Source: Ovis canadensis
Taxonomy: Eukaryota > Chordata > Mammalia > Artiodactyla > Bovidae
NCBI RefSeq assembly: GCF_042477335.2
Contig: NC_091254.1
Location: 92,593,501 to 92,657,500, forward strand
Direction: 5' to 3'
DNA: 64,000 nucleotides
This document shows, in pieces, positions 44,190-55,838 of this stretch (positions are counted from its first letter, which is position 1; each line of letters begins with the position of its first letter). The translations under genes were made by a program, and so were the position numbers. The notes beneath the pieces are model-generated. The model did no database searches. It saw only the letters and a program-made list of their open reading frames with translations, and was not told the DNA's origin.

Positions 44190-44282
44190 CGTTGCTGTTG
44201 TTCAGCCACTAAATTGTGTCTGGCCCTTTGTGACCCCACGGACTGCAACACACCAGGCTTCCCTGTCCTTCACTGTCTTTCT
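44190..44282 (-). mobile_element. BovB LINE 3' tip
   Basis: Reverse BovB last ~90 bp (GTTCAGCCACTAAATTGTGT to CTTCCCTGTCCTTCACTG). Confidence 0.85.
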
Positions 44283-45046
44283 AAACCCTACACTGAGTTA
44301 TTGTGTGATACATAGTAGTCTCGCCACTTAATAAACGAAGAAACTGACAGACACAAGCAAGTGATTCCTGCCTTCCATTTAGATTTAGGCAACGTCTCTT
44401 TATTTATTTATTTATTTTTCACTTGTGAACCGTGTTAATGAGAAACCCCTGGAAAAGAGAACACATCTATTCTATTCCAAGCCATTGTCATTTTTTGTTT
44501 TCTTGTGATTGCAACGGTGCAAATCTAACTTCTTTGGTGCCTGACCTCAGCATATTTTGGCCTCCCACACAGAAGATGAACCCTGAGGTTACAGCTGTTA
44601 GGGTGGGGGTGAGGCGGTGCGAAATAGCTGAATAGTGGAAACCTACCAATCACATGTGACCCCAGTCTACTCAGACATTGGTGCAAGAGACCACTCACAC
44701 ATTCTTTTAGAGTGATACCAAATCAGAAACATTTAATGGGCACTGAAACAGCCGAGTTAAGAATCAGGTTCAGACACGTCGAGGTGTGATATCTCCAACC
44801 AGAGCCAAGTGAGAAAAGAGTTAGCCCTTGAAATGGCCAAATTAAACAGGACACAATTGAGAGCAGGTCGTCCCTCCAGGCCCTCGTAAACTCGCACGTG
44901 GGAACTTTTGAAAATGGAGTTAGCGCCGATCGTGTCTTATTTTGCTTGGCCGTGTAGTGGGCTCACCCTTCAGGAATTTGGCTCTGATTGGACATATCAC
45001 ACTTTTATGTGTCTGACCTCCTCCCTCAAGCCTCCTTTTTTTGCGT
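44283..45046. other. Non-repetitive stretch with short (TTTA)n
   Basis: TTTATTTATTTATTTATTTT at 44399-44418; otherwise unrecognised. Confidence 0.5.
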
Positions 45047-45061
45047 GTGCATGTGTGTGTC

Positions 45062-45102
<41 letters not shown>
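45047..45102. repeat. (TG)n(TA)n dinucleotide array
   Basis: Alternating GTGTGT to 45073 then TATATA to about 45099, a composite microsatellite likely to be polymorphic. Confidence 0.95.
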
Positions 45103-45104
<2 letters not shown>

Positions 45105-46002
45105 TTATAGAATTAAAAAAATCAGATATGGTGTTGCGTTATTAAGTTTAGTAAGAGGTACAGATTTAAAAAAACTACAAAAAAAGACTGTGCTGAAGGC
45201 CATGTAGTTAGATGACCCAGGATGTGGGTCTGCTTGAACTGTGTGGGCTGAGTTGACTAGTACTGGTTAAGATCAACAGGTAAGCCACTGGGCAGGAGGT
45301 GGCGTGGAGGTGGGGCTCCTGAACCCCACCTCAGCAGCTCACCGCCCGTGTTCTCAGAAGCAGGATGCTCAAAAGCAGACAGCTGCGGAGACGACACGAC
45401 AAGGTTGAGGGTCACATGGTAGAAAGGGGATGTAGTGACATCCCAAGAGGGCGCCCGTCCAGCTTCTTGCAGGGCTTGAAGCCAACAGACCGCGTGTCAC
45501 GACTCAAAAGCTGCCGTTCTTGGGACTGGATGCAGATGCAGGGGAGAGGATGTTAAAAACGTGATGAAAAAACCTGTATTTCAAGCGTATTTTCCTCCTA
45601 GGATGGTCTGTGTCCTACCTGTCAGCATAAGTCCCCTCCTTGGAAGCTGTAAATGGAAACAGCTACTCACCCATGCAGTGTTGGCAGCAGAGATTATCAT
45701 GGAAAAATTTCATGGCATTTGATTAACTTGTGAATTTCTATTGCAATGTCACAGAAAGGGATCTCTACTGAAATCCCTTCAGCATCCAATTCTGAGTCAC
45801 TATCTCAAGTGACTGCCCGTGTATTGAGATACATGTATATAGAAAACTGTATTTGGGGGCCATAACCAACTGATGGTTCTTTTCTATTCCTTTAATAAGG
45901 TATTCAGAGGAAAGGAACATCAAGATTAATAAGTTAAGCTACACACAATATATATATAACTTATTAAATTGCATTGTTGTTAAATATATTTTAAATATGT
46001 GT
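45103..46002. other. Non-repetitive stretch
   Basis: About 900 bp, nothing recognised; a 63-codon plus frame at 45365-45556 has no domain. Confidence 0.5.
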
Positions 46003-46210
46003 GCGTGCTCAGTTGCTTAGTTGTGTCTGATTCTTTGCGACCCAGAGGACTGTAGCCCACCAGGCTCCTCCATCCATGGGATTCTCCAGGCAAGAGTACT
46101 GGAATGGGTTGCCATTTCCTTCTCCAGGGGATCTTCCCGACTCAGGGATCGAACCCGGGTCTCCTGCATTCCAGGCAGACACTTTAACCTCTGAGCCACC
46201 AGGGAAGCCC
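46003..46210 (-). mobile_element. Bov-tA SINE
   Basis: Well-preserved reverse Bov-tA with head ending CCACCAGGGAAGCCC and box B GGGATCGAACCCGGGTC. Confidence 0.93.
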
Positions 46211-47257
46211 ATATCTATGTAGATATATAGATAAATATATAATGTTTTCAGTTTAAGTCCTGCAAATTTCTCCTTTCCCTTTTCACATTCACATTCCTCG
46301 GCATTGCTGTGCCTGCATCAGAAACAGCCTCAACCACTTCTACGGTCTGACTTAAGGTGTTATCGTGGGGTTGATTCTGACACCAAACAGGTGAAATAAT
46401 CTTTTCTACTGTCAGATTTCAGGCAAGATTCAGTGCTCTGAGCTGAGGAGAGGCTTGGTAAAAATGTGCATTTTCATGCCCATCCAGCCCTCTGACTGTT
46501 GTGTAGTTAAGGGTAATTCCCTTAAAAATTTGATGGTGCTTTTTTATTCGGCAGTTTCTCGCTGAGGTCAAGGTTGGCAAAGGACCAAACAGCTTCTGTT
46601 CCAACTTCCCTGTGGTTCCCTTCCAGGTCAGTCCTGGGCTTCTGGGCTAATTTGAGAAGTTTCTGCAGGTCTCCACCGTTTCTGGCCAAGGAGACCTCTG
46701 GGAGGCCAGCTTAGAACTGTGACTGCTTTGCTCAGCTGTGTTTGCTGGGCACCTAGCTTGGAAATCTATTTTTCTCTGTGCAAATTTCCTGGATCTGTGT
46801 ATTCATTACTGAAATTTCTGGATAAAAGACACCTTTTATAATTTGACCAGTCATTTATGCTTTGGCCAGTCATTGCTTAATTGTGTGAGTATTTTCTTAG
46901 AAAACTAGGGCTAACTTGCCAAGCATCTGTTTTATTCGCTTTAGTCTATATTTCCCAGGGCTCACTTCTAGAATTCAAAGGCCCCTTTGAAGTGGCTCTG
47001 AGTCTTAAATGACTAAACCTTTACTTTCCTCTTTCACAAACCCCGTGCATTTAAAAAAAAAGTGTCTCTAATGGTCTTTATAACTTTGTAATTGGTCTCT
47101 CTTCATCACAAAACCATTGATGTGCCAGAATGTGCCGTACTAAAGACTGATGGTATAGTGGAAAGACTCTTCACGTGGAGAGATGAGAAGCTGAAGGAAA
47201 CTTTATGCATTCATTAGACGTTAATTATATAGCTGGTCTGTGCAAAGTTTTGAAAAG
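46211..47257. other. Non-repetitive stretch
   Basis: About 1.05 kb, nothing recognised. Confidence 0.5.
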
Positions 47258-47456
47258 TGTATTGTTGCTCAGTAATGTCTGACTCTTTGAGACCCCATGG
47301 ACTGTAGCCCACCAGGCTCCTCTGTCTATGGAATTCTCCAGGCAAGGACATCGGAGTGGGTTGCCATTTCCTTCTTCATGAGATCTAACTGACCCAGGGA
47401 CTGAACCCATGTCTCCTGCATTACAGGTGGATTCTTTACCGTCTGAGCAACCAGGT
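47258..47456 (-). mobile_element. Bov-tA SINE
   Basis: Reverse Bov-tA; GTTGCTCAGTAATGTCTGAC to GTCTGAGCAACCAGG. Confidence 0.9.
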
Positions 47457-49363
47457 TGCATAGTAAATGCATATTTACATTTATATTGTAAAATAATCTA
47501 GATATAATATGGATTGAGTGGAATGCTCTTTATCTGAACAAACGTTGTGACTGAAACTCAGAATAAAAGGATTTTCTGGAAGAAATGATTCTAATTGATT
47601 GAATTGGAGAGAAACAGTCTCGATTTGGTAGACACAGAGTGGAAAAAACTATTTTCCAAGGACTGGAAGGATGGCAAAAAATAGTGAAATAAAAGTGAAA
47701 TAATAGTGAAATAAAAGGGCTAAATCAAGTAAGTGCTTATAGCACAGAGCCTATGATGAGCTGACTTTAGCTAAGATAATACATTTCATGGCTTGAAAAA
47801 GTGGAAAGGATTACATAATTAAGTTGGAGAGGTGCTCTTAAGGGAGACCTTTAAAGACCGTGGCCATGAAGTTAACTAGACAGTATCATATTGTGGGGAA
47901 GTTGGGTTTAAACTTTTTTTGTGTGTTCAGAAGGATCTTCTGGAGTGTCAATGTTTCTCTCCTTGATTTGCTAATCAGATCATGTTAAATATGAATGGCA
48001 AATATAAAAGACAATATACAGGATCCTAAAGCAAGGAAATTGATCTACTCCCAAAGCCAAGCCCAATGGCTGGCAGACAAGGTTTGCTCAGTAGATAAGT
48101 GATACTCCAATGAGCAAAGGTCCCAAGTCAGCTCACTTCCCCGGCTTGTGCATCATTGCACACACTCATGGCTGATCGGCAATGCCTCTTTCACTGAATA
48201 CTGATCACTTTTATGTTTTTAAATCTCAGTCTTAATCAATTCATAGAAACTCAGAAACTTTCCTAAATAGAACACTCCATCTGAGCGGTGGTAAACAAGA
48301 TGTTGAAGTCTGCATAGTGGAAAACAAATTATGCAGAGGAGCTGTTGTGCCATGGCTGAGAAAGGATAAAAAAAAAAAAAAAAAGGACATTTTTTAACCC
48401 ACTGCTGCTTCCTTAATTGTTTTGGCATGTGAGAATCGGAGAGTCACTCAGGCGAGCGAATGTTAGCCTCCCAGAAGCCTGCCACTTGGCTGCTCAGATC
48501 AGTTCATTTTCGGTGTAGCTCCCCCGGCAGTGGTTAAGACACAACAGCATAAGGGCAGGCAGGATTGTTCTGTTTGAAAGGACCGAAGGTGGTTTTGAAC
48601 TTTTCACTGAAGCGAGTGTCATGGGCTAAAGCCTTCAACCAAGGCTGCAGTGAACCACAAAACTGTCTCCAGGACTCAGCTTACTGCTCCTAACTGAGGT
48701 TGGATACCCATCAAGGATTCCAAAGTGACGCTTGACAGCAAAGACCTTGGCAGCATTATTTGTTTGGGTTATTATTCAGAGTCAACATATATGTTATAAA
48801 TGCTTCCTTTCCTTAGTTTTTATTGCCTTCCCATACTTTTATGAGTTTGGCAGGGAAACTTCAGAAAAATACGGTGAAAAGGAGTACATTTTCTGCAGAG
48901 AGTTTAAGGGGATAGTTAAAATTTTGTAAACAAAGCATCATCTCTCACCAGAGACATGGCTCTTCTCCCAGTTATGGGTGGAAGAAGACCGCTAAAAGCA
49001 CCACAGCCCTGGGAATACCCAAAATAGGACTGAAGAATAGCTGATGCTGCTACATTTCCCAGATGCAGCCGCTGAGGCTGGTGGAGGATAAATAGCAACC
49101 TCCTAGATCACACTGCCATCGAGTGTAGGTGACAGAATCAGTATTGGATTCCAGATGTTTGAACTCTAAACCACCGTGATACAATTATTAAAGGGATGCT
49201 TCCTGAGTCCCCAGTTATTTCTCAGTCCACGTATGACACTCTGCATCCTGGTGGTTGAATCCTACAACACCAGACAGAGCCCTGCTCTTGAGAATTTCCT
49301 CCTGTTGCTAGGGGAGATGAAACATGTTTAAACAGAAACTCACCAAAATAGAAGACAGTTAAG
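47457..49363. other. Non-repetitive stretch
   Basis: About 1.9 kb. An A-run at 48368-48385 and a weak MIR-like part at 49110-49180 (GACAGAATCAGTATTGGATT). GTGAAATAA-type units repeat three times near 47683-47716. No exon recognised. Confidence 0.45.
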
Positions 49364-49377
49364 ATGTGAAGACTTAA

Positions 49378-49589
49378 TGAAAGTGAAGTCGCTCAGTCAT
49401 GTCCGGACTCTTTGCGACCCCATGGACTGTAGCCCACCAGGCTCCTCTGTCCATGGAATTTTCCAGGCAAGAGTACTGGAGTGGGTTGCCATTTCCTTCT
49501 CCTGGGGATCTTCCCAACCCGGGGATCAAACCTGGGTCTCCTGCATTGCAGGGGGACGCTTTGCCATCTGAGCCATCAGGGGACCCACC
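49378..49589 (-). mobile_element. Bov-tA SINE with 14-bp target duplication
   Basis: ATGTGAAGACTTAA at 49364-49377 and 49590-49603 is perfect. The SINE is well preserved, with a GAAAGTGAAGTC end at the left. A comparatively young insertion. Confidence 0.95.
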
Positions 49590-49603
49590 ATGTGAAGACT
49601 TAA

Positions 49604-50145
49604 GAAAAAAGAATTAAGAGGTAGGCATTTTAAGCAAAGTAGGCTCATTTTTAGCCCCAATCCCTTGTCCTTTGAAGCATAAAACATGATATTGATAAAA
49701 GAAATGTCCACTTATTGAAGTCTGGGGAGGTCTTTCTGGCTTATACATGAGTTAACTTGAATTTTATGCTAGTTAAAACAGCCGATTGGCGACTTTCAAA
49801 TGTATATTGTACATCTGCTTGAATTATTAAAGGAAAGGGTGCATTGACCAGAGGTAAAGAATGTTCATGTTAAAAGTAGATTAAATGCCTTCCTTCCTGG
49901 GATGCCAAGGCAGGGACTCCTTTGATGATAAGCCTCCCTTCCCAGGTGCCAAGGCCAGGATGACTCACTGTGTAGGTGCTGTGTTTTTGAAACCTTGAAG
50001 GCATGTATCTCTGACCTGTTCAGTGTTCTTTGTTCTGAGCAGATGTAGAACTGTGCTGAAACTACACTTCTCCAGAGCAGTTCCTCAGAGTTATCTGGGA
50101 TGCTGGCTTCCGGGTTATAGTCCTCAGTGTGGCTTAAATAAAGCT
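49604..50145. other. Non-repetitive stretch
   Basis: About 540 bp; nothing recognised. AATAAAGCTC at 50136 leads into the T-run of the next SINE. Confidence 0.5.
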
Positions 50146-50318
50146 CTTTTTTTTTTTTTGATGTGGACCATTTTTAAAGTCTGTATTGAATTTGTTACAA
50201 TATTGCTTCTGTTCTATGTTTTGGATTTTGGGCCCCAAAGCACGTAGGATCTTAGCTCCCTGACCAACACCCCCTGTATTGAAAGGCCAAGTCTTAATCA
50301 CTGGGTCACCAGGCAAGT
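50146..50318 (-). mobile_element. CHR-type SINE
   Basis: T-run at 50147-50159, then GATGTGGACCATTTTTAAAG, TTGTTACAATATTGCTTCTG and a tRNA-like head at the right (GGGTCACCAGGCAAGTC). Same type as at 16976 and 18778. Confidence 0.8.
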
Positions 50319-50465
50319 CTCCAAACTCCTATTCCTATTATCGATTGTTGATTGACTAGTTTCACAGACAGTATCAATCCACCAGTACAGGCTAACCCAC
50401 TTGAGGAGAGAAGACACAGTATTTGTCTGAATGTTACAGCTCAGCAGCATTTCTGAAGATTTTGA

Positions 50466-50745
50466 TATGATCAGGGAGGGCTCCTCAGGAGAGGTGGCAC
50501 TCGAATGGGACCTCCAACGAGGTGAAACCTGAGTAGTTGGAAAGGGGAGAAGAAGATGTCAGAGGCTATGGAAATGGTTGATATTAAGGTGGAGAGTCAA
50601 GTGTGTATGAGGAGTTATGGTAAAATGTTGAAGAGGGTCAGCCTTATTGGAGAGCAAGTTTTCTGGGGAAGCAATGCCAGGTAAGCCTGAAAATCCGAAT
50701 GGCCCACGGCGGGCACTTGGCAGGAAGAGGGAGCAGGATGTAGGA
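50466..50745 (+). mobile_element. L2-like fragment
   Basis: TGATCAGGGAGGGCTCCTCA, GGAGAGGTGGCACTCGAATG and CACTTGGCAGGAAGAGGG parallel an L2 3' segment. Confidence 0.45.
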
Positions 50746-52327
50746 GGAGGGGGAGATGCACCATCCCCTCACAGTTCCTCTGCTTACACCTTCGGCTTTT
50801 TGTCTAGAATCTTTCCTTAAAAACTTCCACTATTGAGCACCAAAGCTAAATGAATACTGAAATAATTACCTGAAAAAGCAGGGGATAAAGATTGGGGAAT
50901 TATTTCCATAAACAGCAAGGTATTTCCTGAAGGCAAAAAATGTGAGTTATTTCCTGTATTATTTTTAATGCCCTACTAAATGCCCGCTAGTCCTTGGAGG
51001 GTCAAAAATGAACTCTTATCTTCAGTTGCTCTTCTTATCTTTGAAACTTATCTGATAAGAACATTTTCAACTTTTGAGTTGCAGGAACAAGCATCCTTCA
51101 TAAAATTATATAGTACTTTCTTTGATATCTGATTTCTGTCTCTATTTATCCTCTGTCTTTTGACATTACTATTACTGGACACTTTTAAAAAACAGGTTGT
51201 ACAGTTTGTTATTCTTAAGTACATAGAGAACCATTAAATTAAGTAAATTTTTCTAGATAGTTTTTATACAATAGGAATAAGTTTATGTATATGTGTGTGT
51301 ATATACATATATTCTCATTTCAACCAACTGATAATAAGCAGTAAGTTAGTTTTGGCATTTCAGAAAGCAATAATGAAAACAATAAAATATTCTGCTTTGA
51401 GTTCTGATCATTTACTTTCTTTCAATTTTGTGACTATAAATGTAGACATTTAGAAATTTCTACTTATACAGGTTCTCTTGAGTTATATGCTTCATGTTAA
51501 TTAATTGGTGTAGAACATGTGATTTCTTGTCCTTCCAGGAGTCTGTTATGTGTACCGTTTTTTTTCTTTGCTTTAAGGTTTGTTTTCTTCTTGTTCTTTG
51601 TGGGATGTATGCATTGGCAAAATGAAGTACGTCAAGAGTTAGAGAGATACATAGGCCTTTAAATCACTGTAGCCAGTTGAGCAAAGACCTTAAAATATAC
51701 TGTCCATTTCCCAGTATTATGTAAATCTAGCTGAGAGAAGAAGATATATGGGCAAGAAACAATGAAGTGACATTGCAGATAGAATGCCAAAATTTATCAC
51801 TACTGTTTAGGGGATGTTATAGGAATTAAGAGATGATGGATGGCCAGGGAGGGCACAAGTCATTCTAGACATGCATTCATGGAGGTAGCGGGGTGAAGTT
51901 GGCATGTGTCAAAGCTTGGGTGATTTCCCGAGCCAGAGAAACTTGATTCTGGCCTGCTTAGGGCAAGCTACCTGGGCTGGTAGGGTAGTCTGAAAATAGT
52001 AGACAGAAGCTGGCATCAGACTGTAGACAGATTCAGAGTCTGAGCTGAGACATTGGAATGGGGTGACTACTGTGAAATACGTAAGGCACTTTATGCGATT
52101 GAGCATTTATTCCGAATCCATTATTCCATTCATTCACTGAACCAACAGGAGTCAACTCCTAACATTGGTTGGGCGTGCTTTCAAGGGCTGGGTGGACAGG
52201 ATTTTAGAGGGAAGAGAAACTGGAGGAAGGGAACCCGAGAGGCTAATGAAGTGCCCAGATAAGAGAAAATGAGGGCCAGTGTGGGGTATGGTGATGGAAG
52301 TGAGGGAGAGGGGCTGGATTTAGAGGG
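50746..52327. other. Non-repetitive AT-rich stretch
   Basis: About 1.6 kb with no recognised repeat. TATGTATATGTGTGTGTATA at 51285-51310 is a short simple repeat. Confidence 0.5.
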
Positions 52328-52335
52328 TTTTTCTA

Positions 52336-52790
52336 AAATTTTACTGGAGGATAATTGCTTTACAGGCTGTGTTAGTTTCAGCTGTATGACAAACAGCATG
52401 GATTAGCCCTGTGTATTCATGTGTCCCCTCCCTCTTGAGCCTCTCCCCCCTGCATCCCATCCCTCTAGGTCATCACAGAGCCCTGAGCTAAGCTCCCTGC
52501 GTCACACAGCAGGTTCCCACTGGCTGGCTGTCTTACGCATGGTAGTGTATCTACTGCAATCCTGATCTCCCAATTCGTCCCCCTCTTCCCTTCCTCCCAC
52601 TGTGTCCACATGCCCAATCTCTTCATCTGTGTCTCTATTTCTGCCCTGCAAATAGGCTTACCAGTATCATTTTTCTAGATTCCCTATATACGCATTAATA
52701 TGTGATATGTGTTTGTTTTCCTCTGACTTACTTCCTCTGTGTACAGACTCTAGGTCCATTCACAGCACTACCAATGACCCTGTTTTTTTC
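52336..52790 (-). mobile_element. Ruminant L1 3' end
   Basis: Reverse L1: GGAGGATAATTGCTTTACAG, CTCCCTCTTGAGCCTCTC, CATCACAGAGCCCTGAGC, CTGCCCTGCAAATAGG, GACTCTAGGTCCATTCAC. TTTTTCTA at 52328-52335 and 52785-52792 may be the target duplication but is low complexity. Confidence 0.88.
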
Positions 52791-52792
52791 TA

Positions 52793-53098
52793 GGAGGCCT
52801 TTTGAATTCCTACTGCAGTCGTCATTTAACTCATTGGCTAAAGGAGAAGAAGGAAAAGGGAAGAGGAGAAGGTGGCTTCAGAGCCTTAAGCTGGGCTGAC
52901 TTGGCAAATGCTGTTGATAGAAGGAATGAAATTAGTGAGTGGATGCAAGGCTGGAGTAAAGAGGACAGATTTACTTTAAAGGAGCAGTACCCTACACGCA
53001 ATTAGTTCCAGGACTAGAGTTGAAATGAGAGATCAGGGTTGCGTATACATCATTAACAGTGTAAAGAAAGCCACTAAGTCTATTTTAATAAGACATTT
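52793..53098. other. Non-repetitive stretch
   Basis: About 300 bp; nothing recognised. Confidence 0.5.
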
Positions 53099-53100
53099 TA

Positions 53101-53622
53101 CAGTCAGCCCTCCATATCCGCAGGTTCCACATCCAAGGACTCAACTAACCTCAGATCAAAAATATTTGGAAGAGAAAATTCCAGAAGTTCTAAAAAACAG
53201 AGCTTGTCACCATTTACATAGCATTTGCATTGCATTTACAACTATTAGCATAGCATTTCGGCTGCATTAGATATTCTGTGTGTACGTATGTGTGCGCTTA
53301 GTCACTCCGTTGTGTCTGACCCCATGGACTGTAGCCCGCCAGGCTCCTCTGTCCATGGGATTTTCCAGGCAAGTATACTGGAGTGGGTTGCTGGTTCTTC
53401 CTCCAGGGCATCTTCCTGACTGGGGGATCGAACCCTCACCTCTTGGTGTCTCTTGCACTGGCAGGCGGATTCTTTACCGCTGAGCAATCAGAGACGTGTA
53501 GGTGGGGCTGTGCATAGATTATATGCAGATAAAACCACATTTTATATGAGACATGAGCATCCTGAGCTTAATATCCATGGCAGTTCTAGAACCAATCCTC
53601 CATAGAAACCAAGGCATGACTG
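53101..53622 (+). mobile_element. MER2/Tigger-type MITE with TA target
   Basis: Starts CAGTCAGCCCTCCATATCC and ends CCAAGGCATGACTG, which pair as degraded terminal inverted repeats, with TA at 53099-53100 and 53623-53624. Interior GGTTCCACATCCAAGGACTC, TTTACATAGCATTTGCATTG, GCAGATAAAACCACATTTTA. No transposase. Split by a SINE. Confidence 0.75.
53272..53497 (-). mobile_element. Bov-tA SINE inside the MITE
   Basis: Reverse Bov-tA; GTGCGCTTAGTCACTCCG to TTACCGCTGAGCAATCAG. TG-rich tail at the left. Confidence 0.9.
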
Positions 53623-53816
53623 TACTTACACTGTAGTTGACGATCATGGAGCCAAGAAAGAAATAATGGAGAGGATCACAGATTGTATACGCGTTTATGG
53701 AAAGAATGAGGAGACAATTTATAAGGAGCAGGGTAATTGGAAGAAAATGGGAGCAGAAAAATGTTTCCCCTGTTAATGTTTTCAATAATAGATTTTCATA
53801 CTCTTTGTTAACAAGT

Positions 53817-54026
53817 GTTGCTGTCTAGTTACTCAGTCATGTCCGACTCTTTTGTGACCCCATGGACTGTAGCCCACCAGGCTCCTCTGTCCATGGCATT
53901 TCCCAGGCAACAACACTGGATTGGGTTGCTGTTTCCTTCCCCAGGGGATTTTCCCAAGCCAGGAATGGAAACCACATCTCCTGCATTGGCAGGTGGATTC
54001 TTTACCACTGAGACACCCACGAAGCC
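53817..54026 (-). mobile_element. Bov-tA SINE with 9-bp target duplication
   Basis: TTAACAAGT at 53808-53816 and 54027-54035. Reverse Bov-tA, head ending GACACCCACGAAGCC. Confidence 0.93.
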
Positions 54027-54029
54027 TTA

Positions 54030-54140
54030 ACAAGTATCCTTGAGCCCCTATTATGAGCCAGGCACTATTTTAGGTCTAAGGTTATATGGGATTGTGTATA
54101 AATGTCCTTGACCTCATGGAGATTATGTGTTGGTGGGGTA
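54030..54140 (+). mobile_element. L2-like fragment
   Basis: GAGCCCCTATTATGAGCCAG, GCACTATTTTAGGTC, CTTGACCTCATGGAGATTAT follow the common L2 segment. Confidence 0.6.
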
Positions 54141-54151
54141 AAGGCAAGACA

Positions 54152-54432
54152 AGGCGATGGCAACCCACTCCAGTACTCTCGCTTGGAAAATCCCATGGAT
54201 GGAGGAGCCTGGTAGGCTGCAGTCCATGGGGTCACTAAGAGTCGGACACGACTGAGCATCTTCATTTTCACTTTTCCCTTTCATGCATTGGAGAAGGAAA
54301 TGGCAACCCACTCCAGTGCTCTTGCCTGGAGAATCCCAGGGACAGGGGAGCCTGGTGGGCTGCCGTCTATGGGGTCGCACAGAGTCGGACATGACTGAAG
54401 CGACTTAGCAGCAGCAGCAGCAGCAGCAGCAG
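54152..54432 (+). mobile_element. BovA2 dimer with CAG-repeat tail and 10-bp target duplication
   Basis: AGGCAAGACA at 54142-54151 and 54433-54442. Two forward BovA bodies joined by ATCTTCATTTTCACTTTTC, without a tRNA head, ending CGACTTAGCAG and about eight CAG units (54408-54432). Confidence 0.95.
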
Positions 54433-54496
54433 AGGCAAGACAGCTTGAAAGACTCTCGTGTGATGTGGTACAACCCGCAGAGATTTTAAAGAACTG

Positions 54497-54634
54497 CTGT
54501 GCAGTATGTTCATGCTCAGTTGCTCAGTCAGGTCCGACTCTTTGCCACCCCATGAACTGTAGCCTGCCAGATTCCTGTCCATGAAATTTTCCAGGCACGA
54601 ATAATGGAGTGGGTTGCCATTCCCTACTCTAATA
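54497..54634 (-). mobile_element. BovA SINE, head missing
   Basis: Reverse BovA body only (GCTCAGTTGCTCAGTCAGG to GTGGGTTGCCATTCCC). Confidence 0.88.
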
Positions 54635-55517
54635 TGTGATGAAGATTCAAAGTATGGGTGTAACCCCCAAATAGTATAGAAGATACTTCAAAATGAAACA
54701 TTTTTTTCCTTCTTAGGTTTATGATTCAGTAATGCCAATAACAATAAACTAGAGTTATAAAAGAAGAGATAAGTAGAGTGTGGAAGGGACAGAACTTTAG
54801 GTAAACAACTGATGCACACTGTCATCATCAGATATAACACGGCTTTTTTACAAGTCTATAAAATGCTCAAGTCCTTGAAGAAGGGAGTTGCGGAAGAGGT
54901 GGGGCAGGGTCCTTGAGGCACGTTTCTTTGGGAAATGAAGCTGCTGAGTAGATGTTAACTGTGAGACTCAGTCTTTTCTGAATTGTCAGAAATGAGTGTA
55001 ATAAACAAAGGCAAGCAAGGTTCAGAAGGCAGCCAGCCTGCTAATGTTATAATCAAAGGTCGCCTCTCTGCAAAGATGCATCTTGCCTTTGCAAGGATAG
55101 TGCTGTTTCTTGCGGAAATCGTCTTCCCTGTAAATATCAGGATCCTGTGTGTACTAATTAGATACACGAAATGTGTGTGTGTGTGCACGAAGCCACACAC
55201 ACACAGGCATAATCGCAGTGTGCCCTTTAGTAATTCCTCTCATCATTGCAGTTCTTTCCAAGGGTATTGAAATTCAGTGAGGCAGGAGCCCTCAATAAAT
55301 GCTTGCTTGTTTAGCCAGAAAACATTGGGTATGAGCCAATGTATATTTGTGAGTTATGAAACAACATGTTGTAGGATTAATGAAGTTTTGAAACATAAGA
55401 TTAAGAAACCTTTTGTCCAGGTGGCATGATAAAGGAATAAAGACACTCTGAGTGTTTTAAAGATCTATAGTACATTAAAATAGTCATTATACAATTAATC
55501 TTCATCAAAGTCTACCT
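54635..55517. other. Non-repetitive stretch with TG/CA hairpin
   Basis: About 880 bp. (TG)n at 55172-55185 and (CA)n at 55193-55204 form an inverted simple repeat. CTCAATAAATGCTTGCTTG at 55291 looks like an L2 3' tip. Nothing else recognised. Confidence 0.5.
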
Positions 55518-55728
55518 ATGTGTGTGTTCAGTCACTCAGTCATGTCCGACTCTTTGCGACCCCATGGTCTGTAGCCTGCCAGGCTCCTCTGTCCATGGGA
55601 TTCTGCAGGCAAGAATACTGGAATGGGTTGCCATTTCCTTCTCCAGGGAATCTTCCTGACCCAGGGATCAAACCCAGGTTTCCTGCACTGCAGGCGGATT
55701 CTTTACTGTCTGAGTCACCAGGGAAGCC
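55518..55728 (-). mobile_element. Bov-tA SINE
   Basis: Well-preserved reverse Bov-tA with a TG-rich tail at the left and head CACCAGGGAAGCCC at the right. Confidence 0.93.
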
Positions 55729-55736
55729 CTAGCTCT

Positions 55737-55838
55737 ATATGTATATGTTTAGCTAATTCCCTTTGCTGTACAGCAGTAACTAACACAACACTGTAAATCA
55801 ATTATACTCCAATGAAAATTTTTTAAAAAGAAAAAATT
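55737..55838 (+). mobile_element. Ruminant L1 3' tip
   Basis: CCCTTTGCTGTACAGCAGTA, CACTGTAAATCAATTATACT, CCAATGAAAA and an A-rich end: the last ~100 bp of L1. Confidence 0.88.
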
